Shown: positions 23,073 to 35,950 of the stretch, piece after piece | How the letters are laid out: each line of letters begins with the position of its first letter | How positions within the stretch are numbered: the first letter of the stretch is position 1 | Assembly (NCBI GenBank): GCA_030686995.1 | Contig: CM060709.1 | Coordinates: 268,441,057 to 268,505,056 of the forward strand | DNA from: Artemisia argyi | Taxonomy: Eukaryota > Streptophyta > Magnoliopsida > Asterales > Asteraceae | Length of the DNA stretch: 64,000 nt | Direction: 5' to 3' | Translations under genes and position numbers: made by a program | Notes under the pieces: generated by a model | Databases searched by the model: none | What the model saw: only the letters and a program-made list of their open reading frames with translations | What the model was told of the DNA's origin: nothing

Positions 23073-24356
23073 TGATGAGGCGAAAAATGAACCACTTTTA
23101 GGGGGTCATTTAATCCCGGAATTGAATTTATTTGATCAAATATTACCCTAAATCGTTCCTTTTGTGATTTTAGGTACTTTGGGAGAGAAATCTGGAAAAG
23201 GAAGCAATTCGGACGTTTTTGGAGCATAAAAGTGAAGAAAACGCCAAAGACTTAATTTTCCAAGCTGAGAACAGTACCTGATGGCATCAAGAGGAATATC
23301 ATGAGGGCGTCAAGAGTAAAAGTGGTGACGACCTAGTGCAAACCTGACGGCGTCACAACAAGGGCGTCAAGAGTTAATTTGGTGACGGCCTGCACAAGGG
23401 GAATACATGACGGCATCAGACTCAGATCTAGGCAGTCCGAGGAACTATTTGGCGGCGAGTTGATGGCGTCAGACATTTGTTCTTGACGCCGTCACCTTCT
23501 AAACTCTATATATAGTTTTCTATTTTTCATTCATTGGAGAGGAACTTGTGCGGAGAAAACTAGGGCCGAACTTTGTAAACCCTAGCTCATATTTTACAGT
23601 ACTTTCAAGGGTTTTCACCCCTTGAATCCTTTCATGTTCAATTGAGATAAGTCTTCTCTTAATTCAATCAATATGTCTATGTGTTGGTTGATTATATCTT
23701 TTACTTGTCTTGATTTTAACATGCTAGGCTAGATTTATCTTGTGTTTGCTTAGATCTAATGAAACATAGATGTTAATTATGTGTTGATTACTTGTTTATG
23801 GTTGTATTGGATGAATGATTTCAATGTTAGGCTTAAGAAAACTGGCAGATCTCCATTGTGTAACATGCTTGAACGTCTTAGGAAACATGAACCGATGTGT
23901 ACTAGGTTTTATTGGTTGTATTTAATGCATGAGTAAATTCTAATGATCCCATGTTAGGAGCTTCTTAACCGGCTCGACATAGGAGTGAAGTAGGCGCTCA
24001 TAGGATTGGGAAAGTAAGTACGCCACCCCATGAATGGTATTAAGGAATACAATCCGTCATCCACGCAACTATAACAAGTAATTAACGTGTAAAAGATATC
24101 TAGGGAGTAATGAAATCTAAGTAAACACAATTCTCCCACATATTGCTCACAACTCTAGTTTAATATAGTTTATTTTTATTTCTAGTATTTTATTTTGATT
24201 GCATCTTAGTATTGGGTTAGTTGACTAGCAACTAATTCCGCCAAACTCCTTCAAACCCGAGATTTTAATTTGCTTTCTAAAAAATATAAAAAATTACAAA
24301 AAGAATCATCCCTCATCTCTAGACCTAGTCTTTAGGTTTTCTAATCCTAGCGACAC
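23073..24356 (+). repeat. Family A LTR, truncated third-position copy
   Basis: It begins TGATGAGGCG like the LTR at 15833 and follows it closely, then stops after CGACAC, lacking about the last 137 bp. The TATA box lies at 23505-23514. Several palindromes are degraded by C-to-T or G-to-A changes. Confidence 0.92.
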
Positions 24357-24974
24357 ATTATCGGGTTCTAGTTATTTACAAGTGATCACACACATCATTC
24401 CTCTAAAGTGCAAGAGAAGAACATTCGTTGTAATCAAGAGCCGAAGTGTTGAGGAAGAGTCATTCTCATCTTCGATCTATCATCATTTATATTCATTGTT
24501 TCGCGTTGTAATAGGACTTGAGTGCAAGTCTTATATTGTGTGTTGTGTTGTATCGTGCCATCGTATTTGTACGAGGTGTAAAGCCACATGTGCTTTGATA
24601 GATGGGTTCTAGCTAGGATTAGGACTCGACATTTCGCTTAGTGTCGTTAAACTTGGTGTAAGCTTGTGTAAGGTTTGTTCTGCCATAAGGGAGCGTGTTG
24701 ATATAGTGTATGTGAAACTCTCGAGTGCATGACTCGAGGAGTGGAGTAGGGGCGAAGGAGTGAGCTTCGTGGCCGAACCACTATAAATCTCCGTGTGCCA
24801 GTTTGATCTTTCCTTTCTTTACCTTTACTTATTTACTTGTTATTGCTTGTATCTATTGTTGTATTGATTTCACATAAACATCTAATCGAATCATATTCAA
24901 AAACACAATTTGTAAAGTAAATTTTCTGAAAACATAAATAATAACGGTGAAACTATTCAACCCCCCCCCCCCCC
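24357..24974 (+). other. LTR-like tail of uncertain origin
   Basis: This segment follows the truncated LTR without any match to family A. It contains a TTGTAATCAAGAG/GTTGTATCGTG style region and ends AACTATTCAA plus a run of 14 C. A C-rich end of this kind is common at the 3' end of plant copia LTRs, so it may be a remnant of a copia LTR. I see no gene. Confidence 0.35.
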
Positions 24975-25635
<661 letters not shown>

Positions 25636-25799
25636 AATGAAAATATTTGGTTTCCTTACAAGGTTTGGTGGTAAAAAGACAAGATCTATACAATGAACAC
25701 AACAACCCTTTTAAAACCACCAATTTAACCCAAGCTTCGAATTCAACAAACCAAAATCCTTCCCAACTCTAGATATATTAAACTACTAACTTTGTAAAA

Positions 25800-28700
25800 T
25801 GAATGATGCTAAACCACCAACTTATATTGACCAAGGAATGGTCAACAAAGTCAAATAGCCTAGATCAATGCTCCGGGTAATATAAGGTATCACCGGGTCG
25901 TTAAATCCCGTTGAGGTGTGAATTGTAACTTTGGCGTGCTTTGTGATCGGGTGTTTATTCACAGAAAGGGTTTGTTGTGAGAATTATTTGGAGATTATTA
26001 ACAGAAATAGCTTAGGAAAGCTATGTGAATGATTACTGGAATTGAGATTGAGAAGAAATCACCTAAAACTTAAAAACCGTACGTTTGCCGAAGACGTGGA
26101 CAAACGTACAAAAATGTGAATACGGTGATCTGGAAAGGCTACTGGTATGAAAATTTACTTTTTACAAACCTAATGATAAGAGAAAATTTTTGGAAATTTA
26201 AAATTAATTTTTACACTAATTTTATAATTACTATTAATTAAATACTATTTTCCTAATTACTTTTAATTAACTAAATTAACCTAAATTATAAATAAATAAG
26301 AAATTAACTTGGAAAAATGAAAATTAAACTTAGAAAAATCTAAAATGCTATAAAACAAATTTTAGAAATGAAAATATATTTTTAACACTATTTAATTAAT
26401 TATTACTAATTATTAACTAATTATTAATTACTTTTTAATTATTTAAAATAACCTGATTTTTAATTAATTATTAAAATACTCTAGAAAAGTGAAAATAAAA
26501 TTTGGAAAAATTAAAAATAACTAAAAACTAATTTTAAAATTTAATTTATATTTTTCTGATTTACTAATTAATTATTACTAATGATTAACTATTTAATAAT
26601 TACTAAAAACTATTTTAAATTAAGAAAAATACTAAATGATGCAAGAAAAATCTGAAAAAATCACAGAAATTATTTTTACACACCAGAAGCCTAGGAAAAT
26701 TATAAAAATGAGAATTGCTTATTAATAAGCTGAAGAATAAGCCAATTGGCTTAAATAGAAGCTATCACTTCTATTAAGTTGGGCTTATTTGAGATTTTCT
26801 TTTTCCAAACTGCTTATTACAAGTTTTTAGACAACTTTTGTGAAGTGAGTTTGATTGTGGTCAAGGAAATAAGCACTTCAAGTGCTTAAACCTATGACAG
26901 TTGACTTTCTTTGACCAAGAGTGGAAATAAGCTCAAATGAGCTAATGTGGGGTCCACTTTGGTGAAAACTGATGAAAATAAGTGCAATGAACAATTTTAA
27001 ACAAGTAACACACAAATAAGCTAACACAATAAGCCACAACTCAGAATAAGCACTTGGCTTATTGAGGTTCTGAGTCAGATTGGGGACAGACTTGGGAGGT
27101 CAAACAAAGTGGGGTCCACAGGTTTGAAGTCAAACAAATGGTCAATACAGCTTCCCTGGTAGGAGGGGGGTTGTATGGAACAAAAATGGAGGTGTGGGAC
27201 CCACTGGGTTAGCCACAAACTACCACCAAAGGTGGTGGGTGAGCTGGGGTCTGCTAAGACAGGGCAACTACCTTGCCCTGCAGGTCACTTCAAGGGGCAA
27301 TTTAGTCCATTTAGAAAATTCACAAAAATATAAAACTTGTGAGAATCAAACGTTCTACTGATAGACTAAACACATAACAATTTTCAGACCTTGAATCAAA
27401 ACACAAAAATCTATAAAAATCTTGCCATTTTTGCAAAAATCTGAGATTAAACTTTTTGACTTTTTGAAAAACTTTAGGTTTTGACTTTTATGAACTTGGA
27501 TTGCTGATTTAATGATCAAATGTGTTTAGATAGGCTATATAAAGACTAACTTAAGTAAAATTACCAACTTATGAAAAGGTGTGATTGGTTTTGGACTTGA
27601 AAACTCACCACAGTTAACTGTGGTGACCACTTCCTTGTAATTTTGACTTTGGTTGTGTTTTTGAACAAACTCTTGGTTCCCCTAACCTTATATCTACCCA
27701 AGCAATGAACTGAAACACAGAGTTGTGTAAATAAACAAGTAGAGTAGCACAAACAGACTTCAACCAAACACCCATTTAACAAATTTTTGTGATGAAAATG
27801 TGATTTAAACAAGTACTCAATGCTACCTACTGATCACAACTAAACCAATTACCAATAATTAACCAAGGTAAACACAATTAAACTATTAAAACTACTTATT
27901 ACTAAAGAAAGGAAAATTTGAGCTTCCAAAGCCTTCCAATGCTAACTGTAAAGTGCCAAAGAACCACAATCACCAATCCTATGTGACTTCCACAAGTCTC
28001 TAACCCACAGCCATCCAACATATACTGTGCTCCATGCTTTCTTCAGTATGTAACACCTTTTTTTTATTTTTTTATTTTATATTTTTGCTATTTTTCTTAA
28101 ACTGAGATAGAAACCTTTCACAACTTAAAAAACTTATGTAAAACAGATGTAAGATGGATTATATGAGTAAACAAACAACTAAATATCAATAAGGAACTTG
28201 GAACAATGCTTTGAGATTTCTAAATTAACTTGAAAACTTCTAAAAGAGAATAAACTGAAAACAGATGCTTCATTAACTTAAAAACAGATTACATAAGTAT
28301 ATTTAGATACTACAAAGACTTAAACTAAAAACTACACACACTCCAAGGCTCAAATGAGCTACATATATATAAACGACATGAAAATAATAGCCTAAGTCTT
28401 CCACATGGCTCTGTTTTGAATTCTGATAGTCCCACAAGACTTGTGTTGACCTATTGACCAAATCCCAGTCGTTTAATTGCTTTGAGATCAATCTGAGCTG
28501 TTGATTACCTTTTTGGCGCCAAAATGGATACGGGGCAAAATTAGTGGGTTAGGCGAGGGTTGTTATGGGAATTTATTGTGGTGGGAAAGGTTGGTGTGGA
28601 ATATTAATTGTGGTGGCTGAGGTGAAAAAGGTGAGGAGGGGGGAAAGGTTTCTAGGTTTCATGGGATACGGTTGGGAGGTTGGGGGTGAGTCAAAGGGTG

Positions 28701-29339
28701 GGGTTTGACCGGAGGGATTTATATATTTAAAAGGAAGTTGGGCCGGATCATGTGGTGGACTGGGCCTAGGGGTGGATTAGGATGGAATTGGATTGGGGTT
28801 TGGTTTTGGGTTAAATAATAATAAGGGTCCGGTTTGGTATATTAGCACACAAGGACCAATTTTGCAATTCCTCCAAAGTTGAGGGGCTGAAGTAGTGTAT
28901 TTCCCAAAGTGCTTTCAAGGACCAATATTGCCATAATTCCAAAGTTCACAAACCATTTTTCCATTTTCCAAATTTCAAAATTTCCCAGGGACCTATTTTG
29001 CCATTTTTGGATTTTCAGAGACTAAACTTGTAATTTTGGAAAACTTGTTACCCAAATGTAATATTTTGTGATTTTTGACTTTCAAAACCTTGGGTTGACT
29101 TTTCCTTTCAAAAATAAATGCATAGGGACTAAAATTGACAAGTTTTGAAACTTGGGGGACTGAAACTGCCAATATTGCAAACTTTGTACATTTTTTCTTT
29201 GTTTTTGCATATTTTGCATTTAAAACACATAAAACACAATCCCTGGGATAATTTAAGTATTTTGATATCTTTTTGATTGTTTTCGTATGTTTTGGCAGTT
29301 CAAATACGTCAAAAACGATGAGTGTTTGAGCACTCATCA
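25800..29339 (-). mobile_element. Solo LTR of family B, 3540 bp
   Basis: On the minus strand it begins TGATGAGTG at 29339 and ends CATTCA at 25800. TAAAA is duplicated at 25795-25799 and 29340-29344, so a complete LTR remained after LTR-LTR recombination. It aligns with 57842-61823, sharing the CCGGGTCGTTA segment, the run of TTAATTA-rich DNA, the GCTTATTAATAAGC-rich segment and the repeated GGACC...TTTTGCCA motif near its start. No coding potential is seen; open frames in it are short. Confidence 0.9.
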
Positions 29340-29816
29340 TAAAACCTTTTCAAACCCTTTTAAAATCTTCAATGAACACAGTTGATAAACCTTCCAAATT
29401 TTTCATAGAATGATGAGTTTTGATTGATGTTGAGTGAAATAAACCAAGTATTAGCTAAAATATTATGATCTTCATTTATAACACAAGAACAAAGAGCTAA
29501 AAAAATATTAAAAAAAAATCAAAGGATGGTGTTTATGGGTTGTTTTGGCTCGTTGGAATCAAGAAAAAGAAAGAAATATGAAGTTCTTTTTATCAAATAA
29601 GATAAGTGTAGTAGTATTTAGGAGATTACATGCAAATGAAGGTAACATGTGTCTTAACATGTGCTTAGCTAGCTTAACCATGAGACATGTGTCATGAGAG
29701 GTGGCAAAACATAGAGATAGTTATGATAAGTTGGGTATAATGTGTAGTTTGATCCGGTAATTGAAAACGTAAAGTTTCTAACACGCAAAATGTAAAACCG
29801 GGTAATATAAAAATCT

Positions 29817-29819
<3 letters not shown>

Positions 29820-29892
<73 letters not shown>
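29820..29892. repeat. (CA)n(TA)n microsatellite
   Basis: Eighteen CA units are followed by about eighteen TA units. The same compound CA-then-TA arrangement occurs at 25356-25622 and 34113-34152. Confidence 0.95.
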
Positions 29893-29894
<2 letters not shown>

Positions 29895-29960
29895 TGATGG
29901 TCATTCTACTGTTAGGAACTTGTAACGTTGTTGTAGAATATTTAAAAGTCTAGAATCAGG

Positions 29961-30652
29961 CTATGATCTAAGCTAATAAACTATACGTTTTAGTTTAATA
30001 GTGTAAGCATCCTAAGTCTAGCCTACAAACCAAACCCAAGCCCAAGCCCAAGCCCATCAAGGGAGGCGTTGGGTGTATCTAATAGAATCCTTATCCTTTT
30101 CTCTCTTTCTCTCCTCTCCTCTTTATCTCACGACACCACCACCACTACCATTAAGTCACCATGCTTTAGTTTTTAAGTTGATCATATATGGGTACCTACT
30201 ACATGATTCTCTATAAGAACCGACACACTCATATAAACGATAACTAAATTAAAATAGTACATAGGCCAAGAGTCGTTTTTGACATGATTTCCTAAAAACA
30301 TATTTGCCTTTTGTTTTGCAGGGTTAAACGACCATTGAAGATGATGTCGAACTTAACAAAACTTGCCTAGAAGATCACGAAAATGATATCATGCATCAGT
30401 CATGCCTTGTTGAAGGAACGAATGAGATTATGTTTTTAGTTATACTGCAACAACAAATTAGTTAAACAAGAAAACTTATTCTTGTTCTGAAAACTCTACC
30501 AAAAATGATAGCATTTGAAAAATATTTTAAAGCCTTAAATGATCTTGGAAATTGTTTTTAATCTGGTTCTATCATCTCCATAATCAACTTATACAAGTTT
30601 AGAAAACTATTTGAACAGTTAACAAAATTTGCAATAAAAATATTCATGCCAA
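29961..30652. other. Spacer, no recognised gene
   Basis: AT-rich spacer. It contains a short CCCAAG tandem run at 30027-30055 and, at about 30320-30440, an exon-like phrase after TTTTGCAG that soon meets a stop. I see nothing that supports a gene. Confidence 0.5.
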
Positions 30653-31072
30653 GGTTTTTAAGATCGGGATACCTAGGATCGTTTATGTCTTTCCAAGGAG
30701 ATAATGTCAGGATCTTAAGATCCTACTACAGTGTCATTTTCTTAATTGGCGTTATAAAATTTTGCAAATCTACATATTATCATATATATCATATATCATG
30801 AAAATGTATGTAAAATTATGATTATGAGGTGTTTAACATAATTAGCCTCTTGTTTTTCATATTCTTCAAAACTTAATAACAAATTTGTAGTTTTTTAACT
30901 CGTGATTCGAGAAAAGTAAGATCAAATCGATTGAGATCTTAAGATACTATGGTCAAGATCGGGATCCTATTAAGTTCCTATTTGCAAAGACCCTATGTAG
31001 ATTAGGATCGTTTTTGCTTTGTAGTATTGAAAATCTTAAGATCCTAGGTTCAAGATCAGGATCTTAACAACC
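30653..31072. mobile_element. Possible small inverted-repeat element
   Basis: The ends GGTTTTTAAGATCGGGAT at 30653 and, in reverse complement, GGTTGTTAAGATCCTGAT at 31072 are similar. Internal GATCTTAAGATC-like phrases recur. A clear target duplication is not visible and no coding sequence is present, so it is a tentative non-autonomous DNA element. Confidence 0.4.
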
Positions 31073-31352
31073 AAAAGTCATGCACAAGCTCGAATATTTG
31101 GAGTTGCATTCATGTATGAAGTCGTGTACGAGTTCACAAGGGTGAAACCTAATTTCTAATTTTATGATTTAAGTGTTTTGTTTTGCGACACGATTTTAAT
31201 TCGTATTAGTTCCATTTTGGATATATTTTAGTTCATTACGAAGAACTTTTTAAAACGAACGCAAACCCACAAGCTACTACCGATATGGATTATATACACA
31301 TACACATAGTAAATAATGTCTAAAGTCTAGGAAACAAAACATTTTGGTAACA

Positions 31353-32744
31353 AGTGTTTTTTCCCATCACCTTAGTCTCTAGTCTCTGGATCAGAGTCCA
31401 TTGTGTTAGCTAATAAGGCCTATAGGCCCGGCCCATTGGTTAAGCCTGTCTTACAATTAGGGTTAGGGTTTTCCTAATTATGTTTGGTTTTTGCTGCTAA
31501 TATGTTTTCCTGGTGTAATTGTTTGTATTAAATATTCATCGTCATCATCTCGTCGTTCGGTTCTTTACACATTGCTGTGGTCACATCTTTTGTTCAAGTA
31601 AGTTTATTATCATTCAGAATCTTGATTGGATTTCGGATTTGGTAAATTAATTAGTGGAACGGTGGTTTATATAAAGAACTATGAATTTGGGATATACACT
31701 GAATTGGTATAAAATCGATTGAACTTAGGTGTGGTAAATTTCTCTAGACACTTTGTTTTTGTTTGATTTCAGGCTATTGCTATTTGTTTGATTGAAATTT
31801 CATTTAATGTTTGTTCTTCGAATTTATTATTATTGGATTGTTAGTTAGTTAACATCTATACTTATAAGAATGATATAAGTCGGATACATTGTTATTTGAG
31901 CAGTTTCAAAAGTTTGTAGACATGTATGAGTAGTTTCAAATATTCTTAATCATGTATTAAAAGTTTGAGATGTTTTATACATGTTGGAGTAATTGAAGAA
32001 ATTTAGTGTTTTTCCCATCACCTTAGTCTCCGTATCAGAGTCCATTGTGTTAGCTAATAAGGCTTATAGGTCCGGTCCGTTGGTTTAGGCCTGTTTTACA
32101 CTTAGGGTTCGGTTTTTCCTAATTTTCAGTTTTTTCCTTTGATATTTACATGATATCAAGTGCCAAGAACCCATATACATGAGTCCACTTGATCCCACAT
32201 ACTTGTCGTTGAATATGTTTGCTCTTGTCTGCTAATATGTTTGCTTGGTGTAATTGTTTGTATTAAATATTCATCGTCATCGTCTTGTCGTTCAGTTCTA
32301 TACACATTGTTGTGGTCATATCTTTTGTTCAAGTAAGTTTATTATCATTCAAAATCTTGATTGGATTTCGGATTTGGCAAATTAATTAGTGGAATAGTGG
32401 TTTATATAAAGAACTGTGATTTTGGGATATACACTGAATTGGTATAAAATCAATTGAACTTGGTTGTGGCAAATTTCTCTACACTTTGTTTTTGTTTGAT
32501 TTCAGGCTATTGCTATTTATTTGATTGGAAATTTCATTTAATGTTTGTTCTTCAAATTTGTTATTGTTGGATTGTATTAGTTAATTGGCATGTATACTCA
32601 TAAGAATGATGTAAAGTCGGATACATTATTATTTGAGTAGTTTTAAAAGTTTGTAGTCATGTATGAGCAGTTTCAAAAATTCTTAATCATGTATTAGAAG
32701 TTTGAAATATTATTAGACGTGTTGGATTAATTTAAGAAGTTTTT
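31353..32744 (+). repeat. Tandem duplication of a 0.65-kb unit
   Basis: 31353-32004 and 32005-32744 are head-to-tail copies, both beginning TTTTCCCATCACCTTAGTCTC and passing through GTTAGCTAATAAGGC, CATCGTCATC, ATTATCATTCA, and GGTATAAAATC. The second copy carries about 100 extra bases (about 32126-32226), including TGATATCAAGTGCC, which resembles a copia primer binding site. The unit may be an LTR or leader of the copia relic that follows. Confidence 0.8.
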
Positions 32745-32755
32745 AGCCTTTCAGC

Positions 32756-32990
32756 ATCATGCTATGTCAACATTAGCTAATAAAGATTTGACATCATCAT
32801 TTTCTAAATGTTTATTTGATTCGGGTGCCACTCATCACATGTCTCATATTTAGTCACAATTCTCGTTGAGTCTTAACTCTTTGAAATCAATTGTGGCTGC
32901 TAACGATGACTCTGTAGCATTAACAGCTATTGGTTCAATTGATACCCCATATGTTTTTTTATCTGATGTTTACTACATACCGGGCCATTA
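32756..32990 (+). pseudogene. Copia gag-pol relic around the protease
   Basis: One frame reads LFDSGATHHMSH, the copia protease active-site motif, then an in-frame stop, then SIVAANDDSVALTAIGS and VFLSDVYYIPG, which fit the copia protease to GAG_pre-integrase region. Nothing else of the polyprotein follows. It is a dead fragment of a different copia lineage from the one at 187-15832, whose motif is DSGCSKHMTG. Confidence 0.85.
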
Positions 32991-33298
32991 TGATTTCCAT
33001 GCATATTGGCGCTTTGTTTTGATCTAGGAGATTAGAGTTCAATAGCGGCAAATTTAGGGTTTTAGGGATGTGTGTTTTTTGATGGGGTGCTTAGGGTAGC
33101 CTCTGGTTACCATGATAAAGTTAGGTTCTCATGCTCGATTATTATTAATGATCAAATATAAATACATCACAAGTCTTCACTACAAAAAAATAGTCCAATG
33201 TAGACACTTTTTTCTTCACAGTTTAAAATGTGTGTAAAATTTTATTAGTTTATAAACACTTGATAATGTGTAAAAATTGTTTACATTTATAAGTGTGA

Positions 33299-33343
<45 letters not shown>

Positions 33344-33638
33344 TTTGTAAAACAATAGATTTTCCAGACTTTTAATTATATCAAGAAAAAGTTCACACTT
33401 TTAACTGTGGAAAATACTAAAAACTGTTCACATTTATAAACGTATAAGTCATTTGTAACACCCAACTTCCCCACACTTCTTTAGTGCGGAGAATATGTGT
33501 GCTACAATTCCACATTTAAAAAATGTGAATTTTTTTAGATACAATTATAAGTATGAAAAATCTTTTGTTTTACATTTCTTTCCTACACTTATTAATCAAA
33601 TTTATAGAATTTTAAATATTCTAAAAGTGTGTAGATTG

Positions 33639-33714
<76 letters not shown>

Positions 33715-33728
33715 GGACTTTATTTTCA
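32991..33728. other. Spacer with microsatellites and possible CACTA end
   Basis: CACTACAAAAAAATAG at 33179-33194 looks like a CACTA transposon terminus and is followed by GTGTGTAAAA-type sub-terminal repeats, but I found no partner end. (ATT)n lies at 33302-33343 and (AT)n at 33641-33712. No gene is seen. Confidence 0.45.
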
Positions 33729-34101
33729 TAACCCTGTTAAGTGCGGGAACTGCGAGAACTCCAATTTTGCATTAGAAAACATGCATGTTCATATACAACA
33801 TGTATGTTTTCTTACATACACCTTAATACACATACATGCGTAACATACATGTTCTTATAAAACCATTTTGCATTGACATGTTGCACTTAACAGGGTTTTA
33901 TATGAACATGTATGTTACGCAGGTATGTGTATTAAGGTGTATGTAAGAAAACATGCATGTTCATTGGTTTTATATGAACATGTATGTTACGTAGGTATGT
34001 GTTTTAAAGTGTATGTAAGAAAACATACATGTTTTATATGAACATACATGTTTTGTAATGCAAAATTGGAGTTCTCGCAGTTTCCGCACTTAACAGGGTT
34101 C
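33729..34101. mobile_element. Foldback/MITE-like element, long inverted repeats
   Basis: The left arm AACCCTGTTAAGTGCGGGAA (33729 on) is repeated inverted at the right end (to 34101), with matching arms of about 60 bp through the CCAATTTTGCATT phrase. The interior is made of repeats of an ACATGTATGTT and TATGTAAGAAAACAT theme in both orientations, so the whole element could fold into one hairpin. No coding sequence. Confidence 0.8.
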
Positions 34102-34114
34102 TAAAAATAAAGAT

Positions 34115-34152
<38 letters not shown>

Positions 34153-34235
34153 TAGTGTTTGCACAATAAAATAACCAACATGAGTTAAGTCTGATAGTAA
34201 ATACTCATGTATGGGCTAATAATCATTCTGCTAAT

Positions 34236-34716
34236 TAGGGTCGAATTTGGGCCTGTGCAAAGTGAGCAACTGCACAGGGCCCAATTACCTATAGGGGCCT
34301 CAAAAAGTTTATCCAGTGTGTAGCCCAATTTTGAGAAACAAGCCCGCTTGAGTTTCTTTCCAACTTTTTGTATTGGTGTATTGCTTCTAGCACAACGTAG
34401 CACATGTTGGGATTTTATTTAGTTTATTTGTAATTTGGAAATCAGTTTTCATATTAAAACCACCAGAACAACTACAGAAATAGAAAGAGGTCATTAACAA
34501 ATTCTATAGTGATGCATTTAGATTCTTAAGCATTAGTTAAGTACTAGTACTTGTTATGTTGTCAGTAATTTTTTAAGACACCATTTGCTTATAAGTTGAA
34601 CCAAGAATTTGATATGGCTAAAGTAAAGTTATTTCACGTACTCAATTTTTTATGTGCTCGAGGGGCCTAATATGTAATAGTGGCACGGGGCTCCCAAAAT
34701 TCACGGGACGGCCCTG
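34236..34716. mobile_element. hAT-like non-autonomous element, 481 bp
   Basis: CTGCTAAT is duplicated at 34228-34235 and 34717-34724, an 8-bp target duplication as for hAT elements. The ends are TAGGGTCGAATTTGGGCC and, in reverse complement, CAGGGCCGTCCCGTGAATTT, matching the CAGGGCCG-type hAT terminus. No transposase is seen. Confidence 0.85.
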
Positions 34717-34724
34717 CTGCTAAT

Positions 34725-35880
34725 AAGCAGAAGAAATAAAAGGACACGTTAAAAACCGATGTGATTCGCCAAGAAAACAAATAGTTCAAACGTAGGGCAT
34801 AATAACTCGCAAGATGAGAGAATAAGCATTCAGATGTAATTTATGGAAAGGTTTTGATAAAAATAATAATCATAAAAAGCATAAAATAGACAAATGAATT
34901 AAGGCAAATATACTATTTTTCAAGAGATTTTATACGTTCTTTTAAAAGATAACAGGACATATTTCGTGTTTTTTCATGTTGCTATACGATTTCTTTTTAG
35001 TAAGTTGCTTTTCCACAAATAATTGGAATTCAAAATTCAAAAAGTAAAACATTCTTAAAATCATTCATCAAACTGATTATAGATTAGTTACATCACCTGG
35101 CATCTTTTATGTTAAGATTTAAACTTAAATGCACCTATCATGCATTCTTCCATCTTTTTGTGACATTGTAATAACACAAGATCATCCGTAATGGATGGTC
35201 ATTTGCACTTGGTCACCTTCGGTAACACTTGGTCACCTCCATTACGCCCCCAATTGAAGGATGCGTCCTCAAGGGATTTTAGGCAAGACTCGGTTGACTG
35301 CACGGCTGAGTCCTTCCCTCTTTGTTGTGCGCAAGTATGTGTTTATTAAATTGTTTTTGTGATGTACATTTATATTTAAGTGAGATATTTTTTTGTGGTG
35401 ACCGAAATCACCTTATTAAACTAACTTGGTCACAGAAAAGGTTGTCGCTGATGTGAAATTGATGTCACGTCAAGTCTAAAGGCTTTTATATAATTATATT
35501 ATATTATCATAATCTTAATATTATACATTTATGATTTAGTAACTCAATTGCAGGTCAAAAGGAGCATTTGTATGCGTATTAATATATCATTCAAATGTGA
35601 ATAATATATTTAACACGCATACAAAAGACTATATATAGATTAATATAAAAACAAAATTCAGACCAATAAGCATAAAAAAAGGACCTTGTTAAAAAACTTG
35701 TAGAAAAAATCTACTCGATCGTTATGTACAAATTAACTTCGCTCCCAAGTATTTAAAAACTAAAATTTGGAAACTTTCTGACAGATTAAAATTTTTTCGG
35801 GATTATGATATATTTCCAATTAATAGAATGTACCAACTTCTTTCTTTAAATAATTTTTTCAATCTCTTCTCTTTTCTATT
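34725..35880. other. Spacer upstream of the RAV gene
   Basis: AT-rich DNA without a supported gene. Around 35180-35290 there is a locally GC-richer stretch with repeated CTTGGTCACC phrases. The end (about 35600-35880) is likely promoter territory of the RAV gene. Confidence 0.4.
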
Positions 35881-35881
35881 C

Positions 35882-35950
35882 TATATATATAATTGATTGA
35901 TTCATGAAACAGTTTCTAAATCATCTTCTTACCTGGGTATTCAGATTAAG
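35882..35950 (+). promoter_or_regulatory. Candidate TATA box and leader start of the RAV gene
   Basis: TATATATA at 35882-35890 is followed by a GATTCATGAAACAG leader and GATTAAG/GTTAGT, a plausible 5' splice donor near 35950. A splice acceptor TTTGTCCAG lies at about 36999, 30 bp before the RAV start codon. An intron in the 5' leader would explain the 1-kb gap. This is inference. Confidence 0.3.

Larger units (their letters stand above)
25636..29960 (+). mobile_element. Old family C LTR fragment, interrupted
   Basis: 25636-25799 and 29345-29960 align by eye with about 19190-19860 of the 3-kb LTR at 17337-20375: shared phrases include TTCCTTACAAGGTTTGGTGG, GAAATAAACCAAG, GTGTTTATGG with TTGGCTCGTT, TACATGCAAATG and CCGGTAATTGAAAACGT. 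The piece is split by a solo LTR of family B. A (CA)n(TA)n tract at 29820-29892 interrupts its end. Confidence 0.55.
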
